This document shows positions 1 through 10,745 of a stretch of DNA of 64,000 nt, one piece after another. Made by a program: the position numbers and the translations under genes. Within the stretch, counting starts at the first letter, position 1. Every line of letters begins with the position of its first letter. The DNA comes from Zanthoxylum bungeanum (Eukaryota; Streptophyta; Magnoliopsida; Sapindales; Rutaceae). Below the pieces are notes generated by a model. The model made no database searches. It was not told the origin of the DNA and saw nothing but the letters and a program-made list of their open reading frames with translations. The DNA lies in the NCBI GenBank assembly GCA_019454045.1, contig SKCR01032772.1, forward strand, positions 1,496,501-1,560,500, in the 5' to 3' direction.

Positions 1-909
1 GCGGCTGCCGATACAAACTTTGTTGCATCGAAACTCGGTCCGGATGCCGATAAGGTTCTTGATCTTTTTGGGGCCATTTCCAATTTTAAATTTTTACACA
101 AATTCGACAACATCTCCCTTAAAATATCAAGATTAACCAGATTTCAACCTAATCTAACACTTCAAAAATTCACCGCCTTCACACTTCGCCCCCAATTCTA
201 CGAAATTAAACCAAGTCCACAAACTCACAAAATCAAACACACGCACTGTTTTCACGTACTGATTTCTCTTTTTTTTTTAATAAAATTAAATTCGGAAATA
301 ACAAAAATAATTTAAGAAAATGAAGACCAAAGAAGAAATTACCCAAACCGTGATGTCGAGCCCCAGATCCGGATGATTCACGAACTTATGGAGGATGGGT
401 GAGTGATTTGGTGAGTTTTGGGTGTTTGGTTGAGAGAGAATGAAAAAAAAAATTGAGGGAAACCGAGGGAAATTGAGAGAAATGAAAGGGAAATGGAGGA
501 TTTGGAGTTTAATGTGTTTGATTGAGTGATTTGGTGAAGAACTTAGGTTTTGAGTGAAGAAAAGTGAAGAAAAATGAGAAAAAGTCGAAGATGATGAAGG
601 TTTCAAATGAAGAGCAGAAGCTACGGCCACTGTTTTGTGGCATGATATCGCGTGCACGTCACGACGCAAAATTTGTTACTGCATCGCGACGCGGCGCCCT
701 AAAATGAGGGTTCCGTGTTTTAGGTTATCATGTCGCGACACGCAGCGGACGCGAGATTTTTTTTTATTTTTTTTAACAAAATCAAGTCTTTCAACGAATA
801 AATCCGCTGAGGCGCATATCAAGAGTTGACTCCTTACTCTGCCGTCTTTACTGGATTGAATTTTTATCCTCGCGATTTTGTCAAATTTTATTCCGTGAAA
901 ATCCCGCTT
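1..909 (-). other. 3' non-coding region of element B
   Basis: This stretch is internal to element B, downstream of its reading frame on the minus strand. It is low in coding signal and contains a GC-rich patch of CGCGACG-type motifs at about 645-755, embedded in AT-rich and purine-rich DNA (GAGAGAAATG-type runs at 420-590). Such CGCGACG patches are, as I recall, typical of the pol-to-LTR spacer of Athila-like elements. The longest open frame (minus, 669-286, 127 codons) is serine-, phenylalanine- and proline-rich and low in complexity. I see no domain in it and do not call it a gene. Confidence 0.5.
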
Positions 910-1575
910 TCACTGGTTTGCTCTGCCTAAAATACTCCGTCTATATTTTTCCCTGCAAAAATAACACATAAAATTTAAAAACTCTACAACATGTATACAC
1001 AAAATATGAAAATTACAACAAATTGCATGGGTTGCCTCCCTACTAGCGCTGAATTTTTCGTTTTCAGCCAAACGTGACTGAAATCCATCTGTCAATGAGG
1101 TTTCAGCGTGGTTTGGATGTCCGATTAAAGACAATCTCGTGAGAGTTTCTTTTGAAGGGTCTCTTCCAACGATAAAGTGGCAGAAAGAATTTTTTCTTAT
1201 TCAGTGCTTGTGCCACATTTCTAAACTTTATCGCTCCAGTGGTTCCTGAAAAGAAAGAAAGAAAATCTTGAGGTCTCGTATGGTGCTTGACTTTGAATGT
1301 GAGTTCCATTCTGTCAAGCTTCTGGGTGATATCTTTAATTTGTACTCCCAAAAACAGTGATGTTTCTCCTGAATGCATGAAATGGTCAGACATTTGCTCA
1401 TTCATTTGCTCTACTTCTTGCTCCACCTTTTCTTCACATATGTATTTTAAAATTTCCTCGTTCAGCTCTTCATCTGTCATCTGTGAAATACATGCCCCAT
1501 AAGTGTCAACCTGAGGATGTAAAGATATGTCTGAATTTAGGTCTTCATCTTATGTGGTTGATATGAATGGTTCGG

Positions 1576-1580
1576 GTAGC
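1576..1580 (+). repeat. target-site duplication of element A (left), GTAGC
   Basis: GTAGC directly precedes the TG of the left LTR. The identical pentamer at 9105-9109 directly follows the CA of the right LTR. Confidence 0.95.
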
Positions 1581-3084
1581 TGTAGGCATTGTATTTTTGC
1601 ATGTGAAACCCGATGATGAGTCTCATTTGGAGGCACTACCTTTTGAGTCACGGAAGCCGCGGGAAACGGATATCGGAAGGGGAAATTCAGAATAAACAAG
1701 GTTCACTGTTTTCGTTCATGCTGCGTTCGTGTATTCGTTCGAACGTCAGGCAGATTGCGGGCGTTCGTGTCGCGTTCGAGGAAGCGTTCGAACGGTGTCG
1801 GTAATTCTGGTTTTGCTGCTAGCCTCAACCCAAGCCCAATTAGCCCACCAAGCCCATAAGACACATCCTAATTAAATCAAATATTAATTAAATTAAAAGT
1901 CAATTAAATAAAATATTTAAACCATTTACCAATTAAATAAAACATAAAATATAATCATACATAATCTAAACCAATCAAATATAATCATACCAAGTTAAAA
2001 TCAATCAACCAATATATTATTCCCAAACTTAAAATATTGTATGCCTAATCAACATAAACTAAATATTCAACCTTCCCTATCTAGCCAAGACATGTCCCCC
2101 AATCAAATCCATTGCTTTCCTTACCTAGCACTAAATCATATCCTTATTGAATGCACCAAATCCCTTCCTTGTGAGACAAGGTGAAACCCTAACCCTTCTC
2201 TATATAAACAACCCCTAACCAAAGCCATTCGGCAGACACACAACCTAAGTCACGCCCAAGCCTAGAACACACCAAGACTCACGGCCAAAGCAAGAAACCA
2301 AGACAGAAAAATTTTCTCTCCATCTCATCCCCCTTAGCCGTGAACACCATCCCCCTTGCACCCCTCCATGGTCGAATTTCTGTAGCCAACACATCCCCCC
2401 ATACAGCCCTTACAACCACTAAAACACCCCCTAACAAACACTCAAAAACAGCCCCTGAATTACCTAAAACAGCAGCTCAAATCCTTAAAAAACAGTAACA
2501 AAAAACTGCATAGATAATCTTAAAAATAATCACATACAACTGCACTAAGAACCCACACAAACTTGGAATAGTTCATTGAAAACGTAAAACAGGTGGCCCG
2601 TGCAGTGAGCAGCAAGACCGACCGAATAGGAGCAGAACGGAGTTCGAACCAAGCAAAACAGCAAAGCAGTGAGCTAGGACGCTGAACCAGTGAACCAGAA
2701 AAGTTGCGGAGCTTTACCCCTTCCGATCTTCGTGAAACGCGAGTCCGAGAGACGACTTAAAAGGTTAGACCTGAGGGTACTTTTCACACCCTCTCTACGT
2801 GATTTTGTTGTTGTTTATTTTGGATTATATATTTTACTTATTTTTGTTGAATTCTGTTTATGTATGATGTGTGTTGTGGGTATGGGATGAATGAGAAATG
2901 TGTTAACTCTCGCGGTATATCGGATGGAACCCGGACATAAATTTCATAGCCGATTCCGAATGGACGGTAATATGATCTGTACTCGGGACACAACTCCACG
3001 TACCGCTTGAGTAAACGGCACTATCTTTTGCCTTGTGTTGCTTTGGTTTGTTTATTTTTTGTCACTTGAATTCTGTTTGTTGTT

Positions 3085-3570
3085 TATTTATGCCTGATTC
3101 AATCAAGCGCATGGGCTTAGTGAGTTAGTCCAAAGGTCCTTCATTGAGAGACGAAGAGCCGAAAAGGCCACCTTTGTGACACTACTTCACCGCGGCGGTT
3201 GATGTGTGTTCGGTTGGATGCGAGATACGTTCAATCGGGCATACTTAGTTTGATATTATTGATTTTATCTTTTATGCATGGTTCAATCAAGCGCATGGGC
3301 TTAGCAAGTGGAATGAAAGATCCCTTATGGGGAGGGGTTAAAACCCTTTACCATGATGCTTTGCCGCGTCGGTTGATGTGTGTTCGGATTGGATGTAAGA
3401 TGTGTTCAATCGGGCATACTTGGTTTTGATATGATTGGCTCTATTTTTATATGTGTGATGTGACGCGCATGGGCTTAGTATGTTGGTCTAAAGGTCCTCT
3501 CTTTGAGAGACCAAGAGCCCCCAAAGGCCACCTTTACGGGTACTTCGTCGCGCCCCCTTTATTTTATTGT
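3085..3570 (+). repeat. three imperfect ~180 bp tandem repeats in LTR A
   Basis: The phrase CGCATGGGCTTAG recurs at 3108, 3292 and 3466. Each is followed by an AAAGGTCC/AAAGATCC segment and a CGCG segment, and the first two copies also share GTTGATGTGTGTTCGG. Spacings are 184 and 174 bp. Confidence 0.8.
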
Positions 3571-3603
3571 TTATGTATTGCGTCCCATTTCATGCATCAG
3601 GTT

Positions 3604-3930
3604 TATTACCGTTCGAACGCGTTTACGAACGCAACTCGAACGCGCATACATTTTGCCTTATCATGCATCAGGTCTCATTTCCGTTCGAACGCGTTAACAA
3701 ACGCCATACGAACGTGAGCATTCTGTTTCATTTCCGTTCGAACGCGTTAAAAACGCCATACGAACGTGAGCATTCTGTTTCATTTCCGTTCGAACGCGTT
3801 AACAAACGCCATACGAACGTGAGCATTCTGTTTCATTTCGTTCGAACGCGTTAACAAACGCCATACGAACGTGAGCATTCTGTTTCATTTCCGTTCGAAC
3901 GCGTTTACGAACGCTACACGAACGCGAACA
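3604..3930 (+). repeat. 52-53 bp tandem array built on CGTTCGAACG palindromes
   Basis: The 10-bp palindrome CGTTCGAACG occurs at 3610, 3682, 3735, 3787, 3839 and 3892. Spacings are 72, 53, 52, 52 and 53 bp. Each unit continues with GCGTTAACAAACGCCATACG and GAGCATTCTGTTTCATTTCC or close variants. Two units survive in the 3' LTR (8250 and 8303). Two more palindromes lie near the LTR start (1736 and 1785). Confidence 0.92.
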
Positions 3931-4698
3931 CACTGAACTGAGACATATCATCACATGCCACGCATAATTGTTTCTTAGGTGATTTTTATGGAACCACACA
4001 TAGTCATTCTTATCTTTGTGCACATAATAATGAAAATCATGTTTATTTCATTAGTTGCGTCGTTTGCCTTAGTCTTGATTTAACGCATTACAATTCATAT
4101 GCCTATGCCATGATGACTTTGAAGTATTATTTCTTGTGATATATCGGATGGAAACCCAGACATAAATTCCGTAGCCGATTCCGAATGGACGGTAATGCGG
4201 TCTGTACTTGAGATACAATTCCACGTATCACTTGGAAGAGTGCTCACGTGTATGCTTGTGTGGATATTATGTATGCTTGTGTTTTCATGAATATGATATG
4301 CTGAATGAAGTTGTATGTTCATTGTTACTTTGAGGTATTTTGTTAGACATGTGTTATTAGATATGAGATATATGCGAAATGTATGTATGAGTGTTATTTT
4401 GTACCCATGAATATAGAAGCATGATATTCTTAGGAATAAATGTTACTTAAGCCTGATTAAATTATTATGTAAATCATTTCATTACAAATGGCATAAGTAA
4501 GGGACCATTCCGAACCCAACGGTTTGAGGTCTTCCCTTGCGAGGGGTGAGTGCGGCCTTAAATCTCATTTTCCCGGTTCACACCGGGTGGCGACTCCATT
4601 ACTCTCCGGTTTAGTCCCCCGTGGCTACTCCGTACTCCCAACTAGGCCGCGAGCCTAGGACAGCATGCGTCGCCCCAGATTTCTGTGTTCCCAAAATC

Positions 4699-4716
4699 TG
4701 GCGACTCCACTGGGGA
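4699..4716 (+). other. primer binding site of element A
   Basis: TGGCGACTCCACTGGGGA lies four bases after the LTR end. It begins with the TGG complementary to a tRNA CCA tail. From memory, this sequence is used by Ogre/Tat elements and assigned to tRNA-Arg; the tRNA identity is not proven here. Confidence 0.85.
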
Positions 4717-5224
4717 CAGAGAATCGGCCCCGAAATATTGTCTTGTGATGTTTGGATTTACGTTTTAATTGACCGTGTCTATAGTGGATAAAGTGAGGGT
4801 TTAATCAAAGGCATTTTAAGGCTATGTAATGGTTTGGTGTCTTCCTTCATTCACTACCTTTCTAGAAGGAAAAGCTGTGAAGGCACCTAGATAGCCATCT
4901 ACTGGTAGCTATTGTGATGGACTAATTTGGAGGACTCGTTGTTTATTCCTGACAACAAGCGATAAGAGCCTAAGAGGCTTGGGTATTTAAGTGAGCCTCG
5001 CTCCACCTTCCCTCTGGGGGATCTACAACGGGAAATCTATTTGACAGTCCGTCACACACCATAGCTCATTGGCACGTACCTTAGTGTATAAAAAGGGGTG
5101 CGCTCACTTGGTTGCTCGAACCCTTGAGTGGGGAAACCTAGTTGTGGGCCATCCTTCGCCGGTGAGAGCCTTTGTCTATACTCTTGCTAACCCACCCATA
5201 GACCGGGTTGGCTAAAGTAACAAT

Positions 5225-5710
5225 TATTTCCTTGAATATGTGCTTTTGGACCATCCTCATTTGGATGCGGTTGGACTATTGTCAGAAATGCGGGCTTGCT
5301 GGGCCATTTAAACTGGGGCAAGTTCGTACCTTATGACTATTAGGCCAAAAGCTTCTGAAATGTTGATGGGCCACTTTGTAGAAATTATTATGTCATGTTT
5401 GCATCATCTTTCTTTTATGCTTGTGTTTGGGAACATCGTTGTTTGGATCCATTTGGACCATTTATCATGGGGTATGGGCTTGTTGGGCCATTTAAACTGG
5501 GACAAGAACACATCTTATGACGATTGGGCCAAAAGGCTTTAAATAACAATGGGCCATTTTATGATTGTGTTCGAATATATACATTTGGATTTATTGGGCT
5601 CTTTGCCATAAGACATGAACTCGTTAGGCATTTAAACTGGGACGGGTTCACTCTTATGACAGTTGTCCCAAAAGCTTCTAAAATGATAATAGGCCGATTT
5701 GTTTGAGAAT
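5225..5710 (+). repeat. imperfect repeats in the leader of element A
   Basis: A segment built on GGCCATTTAAACTGGG (or GGCATTTAAACTGGG) recurs at 5301, 5485 and 5627. Each copy is followed by a CTTATGAC segment and a CCAAAAG segment. It lies between the primer site and gag and has no long open frame. Confidence 0.7.
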
Positions 5711-5850
5711 TTTATTTGATTTAATATAATTATATACTTCTTATGCACATCATGCATACATATACCTGTTGACATCCTCTGTGTCTTAAAAAAGACACCA
5801 TAGATACCGTTTGGGTTAGAGAAGGAACCAGACTCACTAAAAGAACAAGT

Positions 5851-7140
5851 ATGAGTGAATCCGATAATGAGGTGTCCCGTATGGATCAGTTAGAGAATGG
5901 TCTCGCCAAGATCACTGAAAAGTTGCAGGCTTTGACTACTGCTATGGCTGGTATAGCTGGGTCTCGTGCCGGGGTTAATTCTGGGGATATGAGGCAAGAG
6001 AATCTCCGAACAGATTGGGGGATGATATCCCCGCTTTTGATGATGATATGGCAGAGTATGCAGCAGGCAGAGTATCTGGGTCTCAGGCAGAGTTACAGAA
6101 ACTTCGGGATCAGGTTCGAGTCGGTTACCCGCAAGATGAGGGGTAAGAATGAGGATCTGCTGGATTATGACACACTGACTTTCGAGGAACAGTTGCCAGC
6201 ACAGTTCAAGATGTCTGATATGGCTAAGTTTAACGGGAATGGGGATCCAATGGTGCATCTCCGACAGTTTGTATCAGTCATGAGTTCAGTTGGCCTATCT
6301 CAGCGCCAAGTGCAGAAAATGTTTGGAATGTCGCTCGAGGGAGCTCCTGTGGTATGGTACCACAGTTTGGAGAAGAAAGTGAAGGAAGATTGGAGGGAGT
6401 TGGCTGATGCTTTCCTGAAGCAGTATGTCACTGACATAGAGATCGATCTGTCACTCCGCGATCTGGAGAATGTTAAGCAGAAACTGGATGAGAGTTTTAA
6501 GGAGTACGTAGACCGATGGAGGGGTCAGTTGTTGAAAATGCAGACTAGGCCATCAGAGAAGGACCAGATTAAAATGATCATCAAGGGCACCAAGCCCTCC
6601 ATCTATGGGAAGCTGAGGAGGATGACCTCCATGATTACTGATTTTCGGCAGTTGAGGGAAACTGTCATGGACATTGAGGAAGAATAGGCCGAGAATAGAA
6701 AATTCTATGGTCTGAACAGCAGGCCCATTGGGGGAACATCGGGAGCAAAGCCTGTTTCTGCTGAGATTGCCGCTATCCGGAACAGGCAGTTTTCTAACTT
6801 GGGAAGGCCTCTGTCAAAAGTGCTAGAGAAACTGAAAAGGCAAGGGCTTTTAAAGCCTTTAGAAGCCAAACCTATCCCAAACCCACCACCACCACATTCA
6901 ATCTCAACCTTTACTGTTATTTCCATCAGCAGAAGGGCCATGACACTGACAACTGTGCCCGACTGCGCCACGAGATCCAAGACCTCATTGACTCCAAAAA
7001 GATACTGACCCCGAAACCGAACAACCAGACACAAACAGAAAACCCCTTACCCAATTACCGAGCAGTACCCCCACCAATCTACATGATCAATTCTGGCCTC
7101 CCAGAAGACCTTGTCCTAAAAACCTTCCACCCTCAAGCAT
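5851..7140 (+). pseudogene. gag of element A (retrotransposon gag domain plus zinc knuckle)
   Basis: The reading frame starts at ATG 5851 (MSESDNEVSRMDQLENG). An N-terminal helical segment is followed by a retrotransposon gag domain at about residues 110-270. Recognisable pieces are MAKFNGNGDPMVHLRQFVSV, GAPVVWYHSL, FKEYVDRWRGQL and FRQLRETVMDIEEE. A TAG at 6685-6687 ends this frame. The same frame continues with KFYGLNSRPIGG to about 6890, then a frameshift leads to YCYFHQQKGHDTDNC and LRHEIQDLID at about 6915-6990. This is the Tat/Ogre-type degenerate knuckle. Gag would form the virus-like particle in the cytoplasm. The stop and frameshift show it is inactive. The start was chosen because it is the first ATG of the longest frame after the leader. 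Confidence 0.85.
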
Positions 7141-7240
7141 TTTGCCTTGGAATCTGGGATAGTACTAGTGAAGATGAGGCAGGCAAGGGAAAAGTTTCTG
7201 GCTTGATTTCTCTAGCAGTGATGAGGAAGAAGTAAGGGGA

Positions 7241-8285
7241 ATGACGCGTAGCGGTCGTTTTTACAATGATATGGCGGAGAAGGGTAAGAGAGTTTTGACA
7301 GATGGTAGAGAAGTGGTTGAGACTGCAGAAAATACTGAGGGGGATATAGTGCTGAGGCAATTGAGGAAGACTAGAGCACAAATGAGTATATGGGGAACTG
7401 TTATGCGCATCCCGAGAGCATAGACAGGCCATGGTTGAGGCCTTGAGCAAAATTGTGGTACCAGAAGACGCCAACCCTGCAATGTTTGTTGGGTCAGTTC
7501 AGAAAGAAGCTTTGCAGATATCTTTTTCTGAGGATGAACTTCCAGCAGAATGGAGGACAGTGATGGAAGAGGTACATGCCGGGGTATGTGGTCCGCACAT
7601 GAATGGGTTGAACTTGTCCCGCAAGATAGTGAGACAGGGGTTTTATTGGTCGACTATGGAGACAGACTGCGCAAGGATGGTAAAGCACTGTCACGACTGT
7701 CAGATACATGGCAATCTGAGTCATCTGCCGCATACAGAGTTGCACGGGCTGTCAGAGCCATGGCCGTTCTCAGCATGGGGGATTGACATGATCGGGGAAA
7801 TTCGACCGAATGCATCTAATGGGCATCGCTTCATACTAGTAGCAGTGGATTACTTCTCAAAATGGGTAGAAGCTGAGTCGTTCCGGAACGTTACAGCAAA
7901 ACAGATGGCCAAGTTCATAGCACAGAACCTCATTTTTCGGTATGGTATGCCGCACCACGTGGTCACAGACAATGGGGTACAGTTTCAAGGAGAGACAAAG
8001 GCAATGCTACAAAGGTACGGGATAGGCCATCATAAGTCATCACCTTACAGGCCACAAGCGAATGGGGCAGTTGAGGCAGCCAACAAGACTGTAAAGACAA
8101 TTCTGGCTAAGATGATAGAGAACTGCAGGGATTGGGCTGAGAGACTACCGTATGCATTGTGGGGGTACAGAACGTCAGTCAGAACGGCAACAGGTGCAAC
8201 ACCTTACTCTTTAGTGTACGGGTGCAACACCTTACTCTTTACTCATTTCCGTTCGAACGCGTTAACAAACGCCATACGAACGTGA
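7241..8285 (+). pseudogene. pol remnant of element A: linker fused to integrase
   Basis: At 7241 the frame reads MTRSGRFYND, a phrase that precedes protease in Tat elements. It continues with LRKTRAQMSIW, then after a frameshift HRQAMVEALSKIVVPEDANP and ISFSEDELPAE. At about 7548 it jumps directly to WRTVMEEVHAGVCGPHMNG, the integrase zinc finger (second half CHDCQ). The catalytic core follows, with GIDMIGEI, VTDNGVQF and NGAVEAANKT supplying the D, D and E residues. It ends at GATPYSLVYG (8219) and then runs into LTR sequence to a stop at 8285. The missing part is protease active site, RT, RNase H, the second RNase H and the integrase C-terminus. The frame stays open across the 7548 joint, so the deletion may be recent or may have occurred in an active lineage. 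Confidence 0.88.
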
Positions 8286-9104
8286 GCATTCTGTTTCATT
8301 TCCGTTCGAACGCGTTTACGAACGCTACACGAACGCGAACACACTGAACTGAGACATATTCATCACATGCCACGCATAATTGTTTCTTAGGTGATTTTTA
8401 TGGAACCACACATAGTCATTCTTATCTTTGTGCACATAATAATGAAAGCATGTTTATTCCATTAGTTGCGTCGTTTGCCTTAGTCTTGATTTAACGCATT
8501 ACAATTCATATGCCTATGCCATGATGACTTTGGAGTATTATTTCTTGTGATTTATCAGATGGAAACCCAGACATAAATTCCGTAGCCGATTCCGAATGGA
8601 CGGTAATGCGGTCTGTACTTGGGATACAATTCCACGTATCACTTGGAAGAGTGCTCACGTGTATGCTTGTGTGGATATTATGTATGCTTGTGTTTTCATG
8701 AATATGATATGCTGAATGAAGTTGTATGTTCATTGTTACTTTGAGGTATTTTGTTAGACATGTGTTATTAGATATGAGATATATGCGAAATGTATGTATG
8801 AGTGTTATTTTGTACCCATGAATATAGAAGCATGATATTCTTAGGAATAATGTTACTTAAGCCTGATTAAATTATTATGTAAATCATTTCATTACAAATG
8901 GCATAAGTAAGAGACCATTCTGAACCCAACGTTTGAGGTCTTCCCTTGCGAGGGGTGAGTGCGGCCTTAAATCTCATTTTCCCGGTTCACACCGGGTGGC
9001 GACTCCATTACTCTCCGGTTTAGTCCCTCGTGGCTACTCCGTACTCCCAACTAGGCCGTGAGCCTAGGACAGCATGCGTCGCCCCAGATTTCTGTGTTCC
9101 CACA
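8246..9104 (+). repeat. truncated 3' LTR of element A
   Basis: It begins inside the 52-53 bp array (two units at 8250 and 8303) and then matches 3890-4694 to its end CCCACA at 9104. The first roughly 2.2 kb of the LTR is missing. GTAGC follows at 9105-9109. Confidence 0.92.
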
Positions 9105-9985
9105 GTAGCTCTTCTTCAAACATTAGTGCAAAGCATGCTCTAAGATCTTCATTTTGAAGATGGAAAGTTTCATCCTCATTTGTTGGAGCAGTTGGTACAA
9201 GCAGTTCTACTTCTTGATCTTCGTCAGAATCCGATGAATAATAAAAATCAAATTGAGACTTTGTTGGTTCGGGCTCCTGAACTGATACCTCTGATTCTTG
9301 ATACTGCTCAGCCTCGTCCTCTGTTAAGATGCCATGATGAAACTTCGGATACTCGAAGGCTTCCTCAGTATTATTTGAATTTGCTCCGTGAGATATGTAA
9401 TTCAGGTTGTCTGTTAATTGTCTAATTTGATTTGTCATCCTCTGTATGGATGTTGCTTGACTCTGAAATTGTGCATCAAATTGAGCTTCCCGTTCCTCGA
9501 GCCAATCTTTGAGCATGTCAATCAACTGATCTTCCTCTGATGGTTCTGGTTCTTGATGAAGATCGTAGATGGATGGTGGATAAGATGGAAAATGTGGTTT
9601 AGTGAAATATGTTGATTCTTCGTACCTTGAAGGATTCTGATAATTCTGCCACCCTGAATTATAGTAGTGATTTATGCTCGGGTGGTTACCATCACATATC
9701 TCACATCTCCCATTGCGTTCTGTCGAGCAACTATTGTGTTGAATGGTTCTGACATCCAGTGATAGTTATTGGGCTGGACAACAGGCCTCAGAAAACTGGA
9801 CTGTTGCTCCCTAATTTGAGATGTATCTTTACCTTTTAAAATTCGTAATTCTTTTATCACCCAACTAAAATCCATGTCAACCACCTGAAAAATAAAAGAT
9901 AGAAATAAAAATACAGATAAAAATAAAGAAAATTAGATACAAGTAAAATATATAGCTTCAAAATTAATAACTCAAGAAAAATAAG

Positions 9986-10003
9986 TCTCCGGCAACGGTA
10001 CCA
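9986..10003 (-). other. primer binding site of element B
   Basis: The minus strand reads TGGTACCGTTGCCGGAGA. This differs at two positions from TGGCGCCGTTGCCGGGGA, the tRNA-Asp-type primer site of Athila-like elements. It sits between the LTR remnant and the gag-like frame. Confidence 0.75.
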
Positions 10004-10008
10004 AAAAC

Positions 10009-10745
10009 TCGACCGGCGTAATCACACGCGTATAACGCAAGTGCACGTATCGTTCAAGTCGTATAAAAATATTGATCCAACGATGACTTAATTTCAAATG
10101 ATGTTATTAATTATTGATTCCATTTATTTACATGTATCTAATTAAATGGAGAAGATAATGATTGCTTGATTGGTTGGTTGAATGTGGATATGCTAAATTA
10201 ATTAAATAAATAATTACACAAAAGAAAGTACTAAAAAAAATAAACAAAAGACTCAAATATCTAGGGTTGTGATTCCACACAATATTATTATAAAGATGAA
10301 TTGATTCTCTTATATACGTGTAATTAATCAGTTTGCTAACCTGGAACACGAAATTATGCAAAAGCCTCTTCCGATGGTCAGACACAAATACCAAGTATAA
10401 CCCAATTAATCATATTCCTATGTTAACCAAGTTATCTAAATTCATTAAGTTCAGGTTCCAATTATGGCTACCCCCGCCCGACAGGAATATTCCTATCATG
10501 TAAGGAAATCTATTAAAGAGTTATTTATCCTCAAGGAAGATCGTGAGCTATTGAATCTGAGGCTAAAACCTACAATCCATTTTCCAAGTTCATTTTAAGT
10601 TTACCACATCAATCTTATTGGTGATCAGGCAACAAGAAGCATTAAGCTTAATATTCAATAAACAAACTAATGAATTACCCATAATATAATTAAATCAATT
10701 ATTAAGCTTGTTAATATTGTGTTTCATCACTTCTCTGGAATAAAA
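10009..10745 (-). repeat. partial LTR of element B
   Basis: The LTR ends (minus strand) next to the primer site with GTGCACTTGCGTTATACGCG, the phrase seen near the end of many Athila-type LTRs. The segment around 10720-10750 (GTTTCATCACTTCTCTGG) aligns with 45000-45020 in solo LTR E (GGCTACATCATCCTCTAG), so the LTR seems to be cut off soon after. No TSD was found for B. Confidence 0.6.

Larger units (their letters stand above)
1581..4694 (+). repeat. 5' LTR of element A (3.1 kb)
   Basis: The LTR starts TGTAGGCATT and ends TTTCTGTGTTCCCAA next to the primer site. Its last 800 bp matches 8250-9104. Both ends also match, inverted, the solo LTR at 27366-30450, but the middle differs strongly. 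It contains CGTTCGAACG clusters (1736-1794 and 3610-3901), three roughly 180 bp repeats (3085-3570), and two copies of a roughly 95 bp segment (2908-3005 and 4133-4230) sharing CCGATTCCGAATGGACGGTA. Confidence 0.92.
1581..9104 (+). mobile_element. Tat-lineage Ty3/gypsy LTR retrotransposon (A), internally deleted
   Basis: The element is bounded by TGTAGGCATT at 1581 and CCCACA at 9104, with a perfect GTAGC TSD. Order: 5' LTR 1581-4694; primer site 4699-4716; long repeat-bearing leader to 5850; gag 5851 to about 7140; a protease-linker remnant 7241-7548; integrase 7549 to about 8219; 3' LTR remnant 8246-9104. Protease, reverse transcriptase and both RNase H domains are missing. The 3' LTR lacks its first 2.2 kb. 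About a dozen differences are seen by eye over the roughly 800 bp shared by the two LTR copies, so it is the youngest large insertion in the left part. It has no RT and cannot move on its own. It inserted into element B. Confidence 0.9.
1103..9884 (-). pseudogene. gag-like ORF of element B, interrupted by element A
   Basis: The minus-strand frame starts near 9884 (MVDMDFSWVI). After a frameshift near 9700 it reads a zinc-knuckle-like cluster, CEICDGNHPS, at about 9708-9670. This resembles the C-X2-C knuckle of Athila-type gag proteins. An acidic segment with a probable coiled coil follows (9525-9105: LKDWLEEREAQFDAQFQ, then many E, D and Q). The frame is cut at 9105 by element A and resumes at 1575. 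It continues through an E/K-rich stretch starting MTDEELNEEILKYICEEK and ends in a basic tail (RWKRPFKRNSHEI), with the stop at 1103. Lesions are the frameshift, one in-frame TAA just after the joint, and the 7.5 kb insertion. Assignment to gag rests on position after the primer site and on the knuckle. Confidence 0.6.
1..10745 (-). mobile_element. Athila-like Ty3/gypsy relic (B), split by element A
   Basis: This is a degenerate minus-strand LTR retrotransposon. On the minus strand it runs: partial LTR (10745-10009), primer site (10003-9986), a gag-like reading frame (9884-9105 continuing at 1575-1103), then a non-coding 3' region. At 1050-1027 the minus strand reads CGCTAGTAGGGAGGCAACCC, the phrase found just downstream of the polyprotein in many plant gypsy elements. 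Element A lies between 1581 and 9104. Removing A and one GTAGC copy restores the minus-strand frame across the joint, with one internal stop, which confirms the two halves are one element. No RT or integrase is visible, so it was either non-autonomous or heavily deleted. Its other LTR would lie left of the window. The right edge at about 10745 is approximate, judged by comparison with solo LTR E. Confidence 0.75.

Noticed and set aside
286..669. Minus-strand open frame of 127 codons near the left edge
   Set aside because: Low-complexity composition (S, F, P, N runs) within the non-coding 3' part of element B; no domain or splice context.
3451..3854. Plus-strand frames with repeated RSNAL/FERV units
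   Set aside because: Translation of the CGTTCGAACG tandem array in LTR A; the 52-53 bp period shifts frame, so no repeat protein is encoded.
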